Below, in pieces: positions 1 through 9,298 of a stretch of 64,000 nucleotides of DNA. This stretch comes from Rahnella aquatilis CIP 78.65 = ATCC 33071. Lineage in GTDB: Bacteria > Pseudomonadota > Gammaproteobacteria > Enterobacterales > Enterobacteriaceae. The notes under the pieces are model-generated. The model was not told where the DNA came from. It did no database searches and saw only the letters and a list, made by a program, of their open reading frames with translations. The position numbers and the translations under genes were made by a program. The stretch spans positions 3,782,001 to 3,846,000 of the forward strand of contig NC_016818.1 of assembly GCF_000241955.1 (NCBI RefSeq), written 5' to 3'. Within the stretch, counting starts at the first letter, position 1. The number at the start of each line of letters is the position of its first letter.

Positions 1-744
1 TTCTTCATCCTCCAGATGGTCTGTTATCAGTGTGTCGATTTCCCGGTAGTGGCAGATCCGCGCAAAAGAGCGGCGGCCGAATTTGCTGGAGTCAGCCAGC
101 AAAATTTTGTGCTCGGAGGAAAGCAGCATTTGCTGTTTCAGCCGCGCATGATGCTCATTACTTTCACGGATGCCGCCTTCGTGGCTGATACCGTGACAGG
201 AGAAAAACAGTTTGTTGATGACGAACTCTTTCAGCATTTGTTCGGCCAGCACGCCGACGAAATCTTCATATTTCGCCGAGTATTCGCCACCCAGTCCGAT
301 GACGCGCACATTGGCTTTCACCGCCAGCGTCTGGATGATGTGCACCGAGTTGGTCAGCACCACCAGCTGGATATCAGGCATCTGGCGGGCCAAAAACCAG
401 CTACTGGAACTGCTGTCGAGCAGCAGACAATCGCCGGGATTAATCAGTTGCAATGCCCGTTTGGCGATGCGCGTTTTGCTGTCCGGCGACTGATTGCTGC
501 GGTCACGAAAGGATTCGCCCTGTTCAATCTGCGAAGGCACGTAAGTTTTTTCGCCCGCCGAATGTTCCATAAACACCGCGCCGCCGTGGCTGCGTAACAG
601 CACGCCGCGCTTTTCCAGCAGCGCCAGATCCCGCCGCGCCGTTTCCAGCGAGATGCGGCATAACTGCGCCACTTCCTGCACTAATATGCGTCCGCGCTGG
701 CTGAGAATTTCGGTGATATAACGATGTCGCTCTACTGGCAGCAT
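1..744 (-). CDS. DeoR-family transcriptional regulator (3' end outside window)
   Basis: The reading frame opens with ATG at 744 and runs uninterrupted to base 1, giving 248 residues. The start MLPVERHRYITEIL followed by a helix-turn-helix containing LETARRDLALLEKRG is the classic DeoR N-terminal DNA-binding domain. The C-terminal part has the DeoR sensor fold pattern, with LLLDSSSS and a VLTNS-type motif, which usually binds a phosphorylated sugar. It lies downstream of ygfF on the same strand. I cannot name the regulon or the inducer. Four TGACCGTTTG-like decamers 220-285 bases upstream may be its operator. Confidence 0.85.
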   Translation of the reverse strand, partial: MLPVERHRYITEILSQRGRILVQEVAQLCRISLETARRDLALLEKRGVLLRSHGGAVFMEHSAGEKTYVPSQIEQGESFRDRSNQSPDSKTRIAKRALQLINPGDCLLLDSSSSSWFLARQMPDIQLVVLTNSVHIIQTLAVKANVRVIGLGGEYSAKYEDFVGVLAEQMLKEFVINKLFFSCHGISHEGGIRESNEHHARLKQQMLLSSEHKILLADSSKFGRRSFARICHYREIDTLITDHLEDEE

Positions 745-960
745 GTGGTGATTCCTCTTTCCCGATGTCAAATAGGATACGCAGCCGGATGTTTACGGAA
801 TGCGCAGTGCCTCAAAGGCGACTGTGCGCATTTTTTGCCACAATCGTCCTGTGATAGTTGTCACGAAAAGGTGAGAAAAGATGAAATGTTAAAGTTTGGA
901 TCTGTGGCGGGAACGGCATTAAATCGTTATTTACGTTGCAACAAGACAGCAACAGATTTG

Positions 961-1028
961 CAAACGGTCACAATTCCTCGTGCAATTTAATGACCGCTAA
1001 TGACCGTTTGTGTGGAATTGACCGTTTG
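961..1028. promoter_or_regulatory. Cluster of TGACCGTTTG decamers, possible operator
   Basis: The 330-base gap between the DeoR gene and ygfF holds the decamer TGACCGTTTG at 1001-1010 and 1019-1028, its reverse complement at 961-970, and a degenerate copy (TGACCGCTAA) at 991-1000. Repeats of this sort are typical of DeoR-family operators. The link to the adjacent regulator is inference. Nothing else is recognisable in 745-1074. Confidence 0.4.
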
Positions 1029-1074
1029 GGGGAGTGAACGGAGAGCTATCCCCGTTATCAATGACTTACTCTGA

Positions 1075-1818
1075 TTATCTGCCGCCTGCCAGTTCGAGAA
1101 AACTGCCGGTGGCATAGGAAGCAGAATCCGACAGCAGCCAGGCGATCGCCTGTGCCACTTCTTCCGGCTGACCGCCGCGCTGCATCGGCAGGTTGGCTTT
1201 CACGCGATCGACACGCCCCGGCTCACCGCCGCTGGCGTGCATTTCGGTGTAGATAAGACCTGGACGCACGCAGTTAACGCGAATACCGTACGCCGCCACT
1301 TCCAGCGCCAGACCGGTGGTCAGGGTATCCACCGCGCCTTTCGATGCGGCGTAATCCACATATTCACCCGGCGCACCCAGACGGGCAGCCGCCGAAGACA
1401 CATTCACAATCGCTCCACCCTTTCCTCCATGCCGGTGCGACATAATTTTCACCGCCTCGCGGCAGCACAGGAAATAACCCGTCACGTTGGTGGACAGCAC
1501 TTTGTTGATACGTTCGGCAGAGAGATTTTCGATGGTCGTCTGCTGGAACAAAATCCCGGCGTTATTCACCAGCGCGGTGACCGGCCCGAGTTCAGCGCTT
1601 AACTGTTTGAACATCGCGACAACCTGCGCTTCATCGGAAATATCGGCTTTGAGCGCGAGCGCTTTACCACCGGCCTGATGGATTTCATCGATGACGGATT
1701 GCGCTGCGGTTTCGTTATTGAGGTAATTAACACCGACTGCATAACCCTGCCGGGCAAGGAGGACAGCCGTTGCACGGCCGATACCGCGACTGGCGCCGGT
1801 GACGAGAGCGATTTTCAT
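1075..1818 (-). CDS. ygfF: Short-chain dehydrogenase/reductase YgfF
   Basis: An NAD(P)-dependent oxidoreductase of the classical SDR family, 247 residues, the same length as E. coli YgfF, which also sits beside gcvP. Visible motifs are the Rossmann glycine motif TGASRGIG near residue 8, NNAG near residue 90, and the catalytic Ser with YxxxK (YAASK) near residue 155. ATG 1818 is chosen over ATG 1830 because GGAG lies 7 bases upstream of it and it gives the family N-terminus MKIALVTG. The substrate is not known. In E. coli it adjoins gcvP directly; here an IS element and REP-like repeats separate them. Confidence 0.85.
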   Translation of the reverse strand: MKIALVTGASRGIGRATAVLLARQGYAVGVNYLNNETAAQSVIDEIHQAGGKALALKADISDEAQVVAMFKQLSAELGPVTALVNNAGILFQQTTIENLSAERINKVLSTNVTGYFLCCREAVKIMSHRHGGKGGAIVNVSSAAARLGAPGEYVDYAASKGAVDTLTTGLALEVAAYGIRVNCVRPGLIYTEMHASGGEPGRVDRVKANLPMQRGGQPEEVAQAIAWLLSDSASYATGSFLELAGGR

Positions 1819-1849
1819 GAGTGACTCCATTGGGGGAAGTGAGAAAAGT

Positions 1850-1880
1850 GCTTACTCCTCCCCCTGCGAAGGGGGAGCAG
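1850..1880. repeat. REP-like palindrome, left part interrupted by IS110
   Basis: CTCCCCC and GGGGGAG face each other across a TGCGAA loop. The unit breaks off at about 1880 and its continuation (GCTGGGAGGGGG) appears at 3068, after the IS. Related palindromes lie at 3148-3169 and 59881-59905. Confidence 0.6.
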
Positions 1881-1907
1881 CTGTGTCGAATGTCAATCCG
1901 GCAGCGA

Positions 1908-2846
1908 TTAATTTGCTGCCCATTCACGGCCATCTCGCACCATCGCATTCAGGATTGTCACCAGTTTCCGGATGCATGCTGTTAGCGCAACTTTCTTTAA
2001 CTTTCCCCGAGCGATGAGACCGTCGTAAAACCTCTTGATTTCCTTATTATTCTTTTTTGCCACCAGCGCAGCCATATACAATGCAGCCCGCACCGCTGAA
2101 CGCCCTCCCCAGATAGCTCGCTTCCCTTTGAGCTTTCCGCTGTCATGTGAATAAGGGCACACTCCCACCAGAGCACTAATTTTCCTCCGACTCAGTGTTC
2201 CTAATTCAGGCAAAAGTGCTAATAACGTCGCCGTCGTTGTTGGGCCTACGCCTTTGACACTGCTCAGGATTTTTGCTTTCTCCTGCCACAGTGGCATCAC
2301 ACGCAACTGTCGTCCAATGTCATCATCGAGATCTTTTATCTGGCTGTTCAGCCACTCGATGTGATGGTGAATGAGTTCCGCAACATCAAGATGGACACCA
2401 TCAAGGCGGTTTTTTTCCATCGTCCGCATATCGATCAACTGACGCCGTCTTGTCACCATTTGCGCAAGCCGCTGGGTCTGCTCATCACTTGCTACTGTCA
2501 GCGGCGGCAACACGACTTGTGCAAAGCGACTCAGCACCATGGCATCAAGTTTGTCCGTTTTCGCGAGATTCCCGAGCGATAAGGAAAAATGCTTAACCTG
2601 CCGTGGGTTTACGACCGATACGGGATAGTTTTCCACAGATAAATTTGCGGCTAACACACAGTGATAACGACCCGTAGCCTCCATGACTATCTGTGCAACC
2701 TCATAATTTTTAAGCAAATTAATGAAGTCGACATGGCCAGTTTGGTTGTTAGTAAACTTCTGATAGAAATTGCCAACGTTAATAAAAACATCGAAGGTTT
2801 CTTTAGAAATATCGACGCCGACAAATGCTTTTGGGGACTGATTCAT
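1908..2846 (-). CDS. IS110-family transposase (DEDD recombinase)
   Basis: This 312-residue protein catalyses excision and insertion of the element. The RuvC-like N-terminal domain carries the four acidic residues at D12 (VGVDIS), E56 (VMEATG), D98 and D101 (KTDKLDA). The C-terminal Tnp_20 domain has the helix-hairpin-helix stretch GVGPTTATLLALLPELG-like near 200 and the conserved serine motif PYSHDSGKLKG, with the likely nucleophile at S236. Length and motifs are intact, so it looks active. Known IS110 enzymes such as IS621 work with a bridge RNA encoded upstream, and the long upstream leader here fits that. Confidence 0.93.
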   Translation of the reverse strand: MNQSPKAFVGVDISKETFDVFINVGNFYQKFTNNQTGHVDFINLLKNYEVAQIVMEATGRYHCVLAANLSVENYPVSVVNPRQVKHFSLSLGNLAKTDKLDAMVLSRFAQVVLPPLTVASDEQTQRLAQMVTRRRQLIDMRTMEKNRLDGVHLDVAELIHHHIEWLNSQIKDLDDDIGRQLRVMPLWQEKAKILSSVKGVGPTTTATLLALLPELGTLSRRKISALVGVCPYSHDSGKLKGKRAIWGGRSAVRAALYMAALVAKKNNKEIKRFYDGLIARGKLKKVALTACIRKLVTILNAMVRDGREWAAN

Positions 2847-2849
2847 TAT

Positions 2850-3045
2850 TTCCCGTCCTTGTAGATACGGGCTGGTGCAGGCACCGCCCAGGCAGCTGTT
2901 CGGGTTAAAAATGAGCTGACGTAACGCAGGAATGCTCCCCCACGGGCTTGATGTCCCAGAGGCCGGACTTGCTGCTACATCAGTTTAGAACTCGTTAAAA
3001 TAATAGATGCTTGAAAGAGATTTCAATGATCAACGACGTAAATCA
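2850..3045 (-). ncRNA. Candidate IS110 bridge RNA
   Basis: This is the non-coding leader between the element end and the transposase, transcribed in the same direction. In that direction GGGGGAGCA (complement of 2933-2941) can pair with the right flank TGCTCCCCC. ACAGCT (complement of 2894-2899) repeats the donor sequence at the right end including the CT core. UACAAGG (complement of 2857-2863) can pair with CCTTGTA at the left end. The order right-target guide, left-donor guide, right-donor guide is that of IS621 bridge RNAs. A left-target guide is only weakly seen (2960-2967). Exact RNA ends are unknown. Confidence 0.55.
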
Positions 3046-3055
3046 ATCATTGAAA
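3021..3055. repeat. Perfect 10-bp inverted repeat near the IS110 left end
   Basis: TTTCAATGAT (3021-3030) and ATCATTGAAA (3046-3055) form a perfect stem with a 15-base loop, just inside the element end. It may be part of the 5' structure of the bridge RNA or a site bound by the transposase. Confidence 0.6.
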
Positions 3056-3142
3056 TGAACATACAAGGCTGGGAGGGGGTTTTAAGGACTAACACTTTGA
3101 CAAAGCAAACTTTAATTTTGGGATTCTTACCTTAATACCCCA

Positions 3143-3205
3143 CCCCAACCCTCCCCTTCGCAGGGGAGGGAGCCGATCGAGCTTTTCTCCTCCCCCTTCT
3201 CAGCG
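3143..3205. repeat. REP-like palindrome downstream of gcvP
   Basis: CCCTCCCC and GGGGAGGG flank TTCGCA at 3148-3169. A degenerate second unit (CTCCTCCCCC...AGGAGCAG) follows at 3188-3212. No T-tract follows on the gcvP strand, so it is a repeat rather than a standard terminator, though it may stabilise the gcv mRNA 3' end. Confidence 0.6.
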
Positions 3206-3222
3206 AGGAGCAGACCGCAGTC

Positions 3223-6096
3223 TTACTCGTAATCTGACATCGGTACACACGAACAGAACAAATTCCTGTCCCCGTACACGTCGTCGAGACGTTTCACGGT
3301 CGGCCAGTATTTGTTGTCATAACCGGCCGGGAAGACTGCGACTTCGCGGGTGTACGGATGGTTCCAGTCGCTGACCAGCTCGTTCTGCACGTGCGGTGCA
3401 TTCACCAGCGGGTTGTCTGCCAGCGGCCATTCACCTTGCGCCACGCGGTCGATTTCACTGCGGATCGCCAGCAGTGCATCGATAAAGCGATCCAGTTCCA
3501 CTTTGCTTTCTGATTCGGTTGGCTCAACCATCAGCGTACCCGCCACCGGGAATGACATGGTCGGGGCATGGAATCCATAGTCGATCAGGCGCTTGGCGAT
3601 ATCCATTTCACTGATACCGGTGGTTTCTTTCAGCGGACGGATATCCAGAATGCATTCATGCGCCACACGACCGTCACGGCCGGTATACAGCACCGGATAC
3701 GCGTCTTTCAGACGGGTCGCGATGTAGTTAGCATTGAGGATAGCGACCTGGCTGGCTTGTTTCAGGCCTTCCGCACCCATCATGCGGATGTACATCCAGC
3801 TGATTGGCAGAATGGAAGCGCTGCCGAACGGAGCCGCAGAAACCGCGCCGTTTTGGGTCAGTACGCCGTCAATCTGCACCACGCTGTGTCCCGGAACGAA
3901 CGGCGCCAGATGCGCTTTCACACCGATTGGCCCCATACCCGGACCGCCGCCGCCGTGCGGAATACAGAAGGTTTTATGCAGGTTAAGGTGCGAGACGTCG
4001 GCGCCGATATAACCCGGCGTAGTGATGCCCACCTGGGCGTTCATGTTCGCGCCATCAAGGTAAACCTGACCGCCGTACTGATGCACAATCTGGCAAACTT
4101 CACGGATGGTTTCTTCGTAAACACCGTGCGTTGACGGATAAGTCACCATGATACAAGACAGCTCATCGCCCGCTTTCGCCGCTTTTTCACGCAGATCGCT
4201 GAGATCGATGTTGCCCTGTTTATCACAGGCCACCACCACCACGCTCATGCTCGCCATCTGTGCGGATGCCGGGTTAGTGCCGTGCGCTGAACTTGGGATC
4301 AGACAGATGTGACGACTGCTTTCATTACGGCTTTCATGGTAACGGCGGATCGCCAGCAGACCGGCGTATTCGCCCTGCGCGCCGGAGTTCGGCTGCATGC
4401 ACACCGCGTCATAACCGGTGAGCTGAACCAGCCATTGTGACAATTGCCCAATCATTTGCTGATAACCGGCAGCCTGTTCAGTCGGACAGAACGGATGCAG
4501 TTCAGCGAATTCAGGCCAGGTGATGGGGATCATTTCTGCCGCAGCATTGAGTTTCATGGTGCAGGAACCCAGCGGGATCATCGCCTGATTCAGCGCCAGA
4601 TCCTTTTTCTCCAGACGGTGCATGTAACGCATCATCTCGGTTTCGCTGTGGTACTGGTTGAATACCGGATGGGTCAGGATCGGATCCACACGCAGCATGG
4701 CGGCAGGAATGGCGTTGCTGTCAGTCGATACGGCTTTGTCCAGTTTGTCGATATCCAGACCGTTGTCGTCACCCAACAGGGCAGCAAACAGAATCTGAAC
4801 GTCTTCGCGGGACGTGGCTTCGTCGAGGGTGATACCGACTGCGCCGTGAATGTCAGTACGCAGGTTCAGGCCGAAGCTCAGCGCGCGTTCCAGCACGGCA
4901 GCTTTATCTTTGACTTCAACGGTCAGCGTATCGAACCAGGTGTTGTGACGCAGTGTCAGGCCGCCCTGTTTCAGGCCAGCGGCCAGAATGTCGGTCAGAC
5001 GGTGGATACGGGACGCAATACGTTTCAGGCCTTCAGGGCCATGGAATACCGCATACAGGCTGGCAATATTCGCCAGTAAAACCTGCGAGGTACAGATGTT
5101 GGAGTTGGCTTTCTCGCGGCGGATATGTTGCTCACGGGTCTGCATCGCCATACGCAGTGCAGTTTTGCCTGCGGCATCACGGGAAACCCCGATGATACGG
5201 CCCGGCATGGAACGTTTGAATTCGTCTACACAGGCGAAGAAGGCCGCGTGCGGACCGCCGTAGCCCATCGGCACACCAAAGCGTTGCGCGGAACCGAAGA
5301 CCACGTCTGCGCCCTGTTTGCCCGGCGCAGCCAGCAGTACCAGTGCCATAATATCAGCGGCAACGCTGGTAATAATTTTGCGGGTTTTCAGTTCGCCCAG
5401 CAGCGCGGTGTAATCATGCACTTCACCGGTGGTGCCAACCTGCTGTAACAGCACGCCAAATACGCCTTCCAGCTCGAGCACTTTTTCGGCTTTATCAACA
5501 ATGATGTCAAAACCAAAGGTTTCCGCACGGGTACGCACCACATCCAGCGTTTGCGGATGCACGTCGTCAGCCACGAAGAAACGGTTGGCATCTTTGAGTT
5601 TGCTGGCACGTTTTGCCAGCGCCATCGCTTCGGCTGCGGCAGTCGCCTCATCAAGCAAAGAAGCAGAAGCCAGATCCAGCCCCGTTAAGTCTAACGTCAG
5701 TTGCTGGAAGTTCAGCAATGCTTCAAGACGGCCCTGCGACACTTCCGGCTGATAAGGCGTGTAGGCAGTGTACCAGCCCGGATTTTCCAGCATGTTGCGC
5801 AGGATAACCGGCGGCGTCAGCACCGCGCTGTAACCCATACCGATGTAGGATTTATAGCGTTGGTTCTGGCTGGCAATGGCTTTCAGCTCAGCCAGCGCCT
5901 GATGTTCCGTGACGGCATCGCCGACAGCCGGCGGGCCGGGTAACTGGATATCGACCGGAACGATCTGCTGGATCAGCGCGTTTAAGGAATCCGCACCGAC
6001 CGTTTCCAGCATTTGTTGCTGCTGCTGAGAAGACGGACCGATATGGCGGCCAATAAAGGCTTCGCTGTGTTCGAGTTGGCTGAGAGTCTGAGTCAT
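3223..6096 (-). CDS. gcvP: Glycine dehydrogenase (decarboxylating), P-protein
   Basis: The P-protein of the glycine cleavage system decarboxylates glycine with pyridoxal phosphate and passes the aminomethyl group to the lipoyl arm of GcvH. At 957 residues it has the full length of the homodimeric form (N- and C-terminal PLP-fold halves on one chain). The PLP-lysine motif [16 protein letters not shown] is in the C-terminal half, and the N-terminal half starts with IGRHIGPS. It is the last gene of the gcvT-gcvH-gcvP operon. A strong hairpin lies in the 109-base gap from gcvH. Confidence 0.97.
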   Translation of the reverse strand: MTQTLSQLEHSEAFIGRHIGPSSQQQQQMLETVGADSLNALIQQIVPVDIQLPGPPAVGDAVTEHQALAELKAIASQNQRYKSYIGMGYSAVLTPPVILRNMLENPGWYTAYTPYQPEVSQGRLEALLNFQQLTLDLTGLDLASASLLDEATAAAEAMALAKRASKLKDANRFFVADDVHPQTLDVVRTRAETFGFDIIVDKAEKVLELEGVFGVLLQQVGTTGEVHDYTALLGELKTRKIITSVAADIMALVLLAAPGKQGADVVFGSAQRFGVPMGYGGPHAAFFACVDEFKRSMPGRIIGVSRDAAGKTALRMAMQTREQHIRREKANSNICTSQVLLANIASLYAVFHGPEGLKRIASRIHRLTDILAAGLKQGGLTLRHNTWFDTLTVEVKDKAAVLERALSFGLNLRTDIHGAVGITLDEATSREDVQILFAALLGDDNGLDIDKLDKAVSTDSNAIPAAMLRVDPILTHPVFNQYHSETEMMRYMHRLEKKDLALNQAMIPLGSCTMKLNAAAEMIPITWPEFAELHPFCPTEQAAGYQQMIGQLSQWLVQLTGYDAVCMQPNSGAQGEYAGLLAIRRYHESRNESSRHICLIPSSAHGTNPASAQMASMSVVVVACDKQGNIDLSDLREKAAKAGDELSCIMVTYPSTHGVYEETIREVCQIVHQYGGQVYLDGANMNAQVGITTPGYIGADVSHLNLHKTFCIPHGGGGPGMGPIGVKAHLAPFVPGHSVVQIDGVLTQNGAVSAAPFGSASILPISWMYIRMMGAEGLKQASQVAILNANYIATRLKDAYPVLYTGRDGRVAHECILDIRPLKETTGISEMDIAKRLIDYGFHAPTMSFPVAGTLMVEPTESESKVELDRFIDALLAIRSEIDRVAQGEWPLADNPLVNAPHVQNELVSDWNHPYTREVAVFPAGYDNKYWPTVKRLDDVYGDRNLFCSCVPMSDYE

Positions 6097-6164
6097 TTGC
6101 TACGCATTCCTGAAATCTGCTGGAGGTGTCTTGGGATACTGACAAAAGCTACGGGTCCTGATTT

Positions 6165-6187
6165 GCCCCGCAAGCGGGTTGCGGGGC
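6165..6187. other. GC-rich hairpin between gcvH and gcvP
   Basis: GCCCCGCAA (6165-6173) and TTGCGGGGC (6179-6187) form a perfect 9-bp stem with a 5-base loop. No T-run follows on either strand, so it is unlikely to be a standard terminator. It could affect mRNA stability or read-through inside the operon. Confidence 0.6.
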
Positions 6188-6205
6188 GGGTAAAACAGTA
6201 TTTAA

Positions 6206-6592
6206 TCAGTCTTCAATGGATGCTGAATAGGCTTCTGCATCAAGCAGGTTAGCCAGTTCACTTTCGTCAGACGCTTTAATCTGGAACAGGAAACCGGTGT
6301 CATATGGCTCGCTGTTCACCAGCTCCGGGGAACCTTCCAGTTCAGCGTTTACCGCAATAATTTCGCCGCTGATCGGAGAGTAAATGTCGGAAGCTGCTTT
6401 GACGGATTCCGCCACGGCGCAGTCTTCACCGGCGGCAACTTCACGGCCAACTTCGGGCAGATCAACAAATACCATGTCGCCCAGTAATTCCTGTGCGTGT
6501 TCGGTGATACCTACGGTGTAAACGCCGTTACCTTCTGAACGAATCCACTCGTGGGAAGACGCGTATTTCAAATCTGACGGGACATTGCTCAT
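6206..6592 (-). CDS. gcvH: Glycine cleavage system H protein
   Basis: The lipoyl carrier of the glycine cleavage complex, 128 residues. The lipoylated lysine is K65 in the motif AESVKAASD, the same position as in E. coli. The protein shuttles the aminomethyl group from GcvP to GcvT. It is 54 bases downstream of gcvT and starts with ATG at 6592 behind a GGAG-type ribosome site. Confidence 0.97.
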   Translation of the reverse strand: MSNVPSDLKYASSHEWIRSEGNGVYTVGITEHAQELLGDMVFVDLPEVGREVAAGEDCAVAESVKAASDIYSPISGEIIAVNAELEGSPELVNSEPYDTGFLFQIKASDESELANLLDAEAYSASIED

Positions 6593-6646
6593 CGATAATC
6601 TCCTGAAAACGTTTTAAATTTTTCTATTTCTGCTCAATTAAATACG

Positions 6647-7744
6647 TTACTGCGCCAGCGGTTTGCCGTTACGGACAAAACCGGGTTTAGTGACTTTTAC
6701 CGGCATTTCACGGTTGCGGATCTGCACAATGGCGTTTTCGCCGATGCCCGCCGGAACGCGTGCCAGTGCAATACTGTAGCCCAGCGTCGGCGAGAATGAG
6801 CCGCTGGTGATCACGCCTTCCAGGGTGTTACCCGCGCTGTCGGTGAATCGCACCGGCAGTTCATTACGCAATACACCTTTCTCGGTCATCACCAGGCCGA
6901 CCAGTTGATCAGTGCCCTGCTCGCGCTGTCTTTCCAGCGCGTCACGGCCAATAAAATTACGGTCTTCCGGTGCCCAGGCAATGGTCCAGCCCATGTTGGC
7001 CGCCAGCGGTGAAACGCCTTCGTCCATTTCCTGACCGTACAGGTTCATACCTGCTTCCAGGCGCAGTGTGTCACGCGCCCCCAGACCGGCTGGCTTCACG
7101 CCTGCGGCCAGCAATTTCTGCCAGAAATCGGCAACCTGTTCTTGTGGCAATGCGATTTCATAACCCGCTTCGCCGGTATAACCGGTGGTCGCGATAAACA
7201 GATCGCCCGACTGAACGCCAAAGAACGGCTTCATGCCCGCGACAGCTTGTTTTTGTTCGGCGGTAAACAGCGTTTCCGCTTTCTCTTTCGCCTGCGGCCC
7301 CTGCACGGCAACCAGCGCCAGATCATCACGCACCGTCAGTTCGACAGCGTACGGTTCTGCATGTTGCGAAATCCATGCCAGATCTTTCTCGCGGGTCGCG
7401 GAGTTGACCACCAGACGGAAATAATTTTCGTTGAGGAAATAGACGATCAGATCGTCAATCACGCCGCCGGAGGCATTGAGCATGCCGGTGTACAGGGCTT
7501 TGCCGGGAACGGTGAGTTTGGCGACATCGTTCGCCAGAAGATAACGGAGGAATTCACGGGTACGGGCGCCGTGGAGATCAACAATGGTCATGTGCGAGAC
7601 GTCAAACATACCGGCATCCTGACGCACGATGTGGTGTTCATCCAGCTGAGAGCCGTAATGCAGAGGCATCATCCAGCCGTGGAAATCGACCATACGCGCG
7701 CCGCACGCAACATGTTGTTCATAAAGCTGAGTCTGCTTAACCAT
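6647..7744 (-). CDS. gcvT: Aminomethyltransferase, T-protein
   Basis: GcvT releases ammonia from the H-protein-bound aminomethyl group and makes 5,10-methylene-tetrahydrofolate. The product has 365 residues, close to the E. coli 364. Visible family stretches are [18 protein letters not shown], the folate-binding core GMFDVSHM, and [19 protein letters not shown] 7744 is preferred to an in-frame ATG at 7756: GAGG lies 6 bases before 7744, and the upstream ATG overlaps that ribosome site. It is the first gene of the gcv operon. Confidence 0.96.
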   Translation of the reverse strand: MVKQTQLYEQHVACGARMVDFHGWMMPLHYGSQLDEHHIVRQDAGMFDVSHMTIVDLHGARTREFLRYLLANDVAKLTVPGKALYTGMLNASGGVIDDLIVYFLNENYFRLVVNSATREKDLAWISQHAEPYAVELTVRDDLALVAVQGPQAKEKAETLFTAEQKQAVAGMKPFFGVQSGDLFIATTGYTGEAGYEIALPQEQVADFWQKLLAAGVKPAGLGARDTLRLEAGMNLYGQEMDEGVSPLAANMGWTIAWAPEDRNFIGRDALERQREQGTDQLVGLVMTEKGVLRNELPVRFTDSAGNTLEGVITSGSFSPTLGYSIALARVPAGIGENAIVQIRNREMPVKVTKPGFVRNGKPLAQ

Positions 7745-7782
7745 CTTATTCCTCATTTAATTAAGTGCATAAACAGCACACC

Positions 7783-7798
7783 GCGCAAACGATACCCT
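7783..7798. promoter_or_regulatory. PurR-like box upstream of gcvT
   Basis: GCGCAAACGATACCCT matches 9 of 11 defined positions of the PurR consensus ANGCAANCGNTTNCNT. PurR represses gcvTHP in E. coli and the position, about 40 bases before gcvT, is reasonable. I did not identify GcvA or Lrp sites with confidence in the rest of 7745-8054. Confidence 0.45.
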
Positions 7799-7972
7799 TT
7801 GCCTGAACTTACCACTGAATCTCCCTGCTAACCATAAGTTAAAATATGCAGAGCGGTGGAGATGTCAGTGATTTCACAGAGGCATTGTGCAGAGTTTTTG
7901 ACTGGTAAACTGGGGTTTGTGGCGCAAAATCTACAAATAAACAGCAAAAGTATCGATGTTATATAACGACAA

Positions 7973-8012
7973 GGCCGAATTTCTCACCATTTGCAGAATG
8001 AGAAATCCGGCC
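7973..8012 (-). terminator. Hairpin downstream of ubiI
   Basis: A 14-bp stem with one mismatch (GGCCGAATTTCTCA against TGAGAAATCCGGCC) around a 12-base loop, 43 bases after ubiI. The T-tract is poor, so termination efficiency is uncertain. Confidence 0.55.
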
Positions 8013-8054
8013 CCGGATTAGAAAATGTAATGGAAAATTTTAGCTGAAATTAGA

Positions 8055-9281
8055 TTATTTCAATCGAAGCGATTCGTCCTGTAACCATTCCGGTAAATCA
8101 TTCAGCCCCATCGCCTGACGGACCAGTTTCGGTTTCACGCCCGGCAGGGAATCCGCCAGCGTCAGGCCGATATCGCGCAGCAGTTTTTTGGCAGGATTGT
8201 CACCGGCAAACAGTTCACGGAAGCCCTGCATCCCGGCAAGCATCAGCGCAGCGCTGTGTTTGCGGCGGCGTTCGTAACGGCGCAGGTACATATGCTGGCC
8301 GAAATCTTTACCTTCTTTTTGCAGACGTTTGATTTCAGAGGCCAGTTCGGCGGCATCCATAAAACCTAAGTTGACACCCTGCCCGGCCAGCGGATGTACG
8401 GTGTGCGCCGCATCCCCGATCAGCGCCAGACGCTGTCCGGCAAAGCTGCGGGCATAACGACCGGTCAGCGGGAAGGTCAGGCGATCGCTCTCCACGGCAC
8501 AAACGCCAAGGCGCAGGTCAAAGGTGCTGGCGAGAATTTTGTTGAATTCTTCCGGCTCCAGCGCACTCAGGCGCTGCGCTTCATCCGGCGAAACTGACCA
8601 GACGATAGAAGACAAATGCGTATCCGCCAGCGGCAGAAATGCCAGAATACCTTCGCCGTGGAATACCTGCCGTGCGACAGACTGGTGCGGTTCTTCAGTG
8701 CGGATGGTCGCCACCAGTGCATGATGGCGGTAATCCCAGAAGGTCAGCGGAATATCGGCGTGCTGACGCAGCCATGACTGTGCACCATCCGCTCCCACGA
8801 CTAAGCGCGCACTGAGCTGACGATCATCGCTAAGGGTAATGAAGGCTTCATTTTCGCCCCACGCCACATTTTTCAGTGTTGCCGGTGTGAGCAGTGTGAT
8901 GTCAGAAGATTTTTCCGCACGCTGCCACAAAGCACGGTGGATCACCTGATTTTCGATAATGTGGCCCAGATGGCTGAAACCGTATTCTTCGCAGCGGAAC
9001 GCGATTTTGCCGAAGCTGTCGCGATCCCAGACTTCCATCCCCTGATAGGCATTGGCACGCTGAGCAATAATGTTGTCCCAGACGCCGATATATTTCAGCA
9101 GACGTTCGCTGGCGGCATTGATCGCCGAAACCCGTAAACCCGGCTGTTCCGGCAACGGCGAATCGAGATCCGGTTGCTGGTTTTCCAGCACGGCAACGCG
9201 CAAACCGCTGCCCTGTAATCCGCACGCCAGCGCCAGACCGACCATTCCGCCACCGGCGATAACCACATCAAAAGATTGCAT
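8055..9281 (-). CDS. ubiI: Ubiquinone C5-hydroxylase UbiI
   Basis: A flavin mono-oxygenase (formerly VisC) that hydroxylates C5 of the ring during aerobic ubiquinone synthesis. It has 408 residues. The N-terminal dinucleotide motif GGGMVGLALACGL is near residue 10, and the second FAD motif GDAAHTVHPLAGQGVNLG is in the last third. It follows ubiH by 17 bases and is the end of the ygfB-pepP-ubiH-ubiI operon, as in E. coli. Confidence 0.95.
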   Translation of the reverse strand: MQSFDVVIAGGGMVGLALACGLQGSGLRVAVLENQQPDLDSPLPEQPGLRVSAINAASERLLKYIGVWDNIIAQRANAYQGMEVWDRDSFGKIAFRCEEYGFSHLGHIIENQVIHRALWQRAEKSSDITLLTPATLKNVAWGENEAFITLSDDRQLSARLVVGADGAQSWLRQHADIPLTFWDYRHHALVATIRTEEPHQSVARQVFHGEGILAFLPLADTHLSSIVWSVSPDEAQRLSALEPEEFNKILASTFDLRLGVCAVESDRLTFPLTGRYARSFAGQRLALIGDAAHTVHPLAGQGVNLGFMDAAELASEIKRLQKEGKDFGQHMYLRRYERRRKHSAALMLAGMQGFRELFAGDNPAKKLLRDIGLTLADSLPGVKPKLVRQAMGLNDLPEWLQDESLRLK

Positions 9282-9298
9282 AATTTTTCCTGTAAGGC

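Larger units (their letters stand above)
1879..3067 (-). mobile_element. IS110-family insertion sequence in a REP-like site
   Basis: The element holds one DEDD transposase, about 27 bases downstream of it and about 220 bases of non-coding DNA upstream. It has no terminal inverted repeats and no target duplication, as usual for IS110. Reading in the transposase direction, a CT dinucleotide is shared by both ends (complement of 3066-3067 and of 1879-1880). Removing the element with one CT copy rejoins two halves of a REP-like repeat. Ends are inferred from this reconstruction and may be off by a few bases. Confidence 0.75.
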
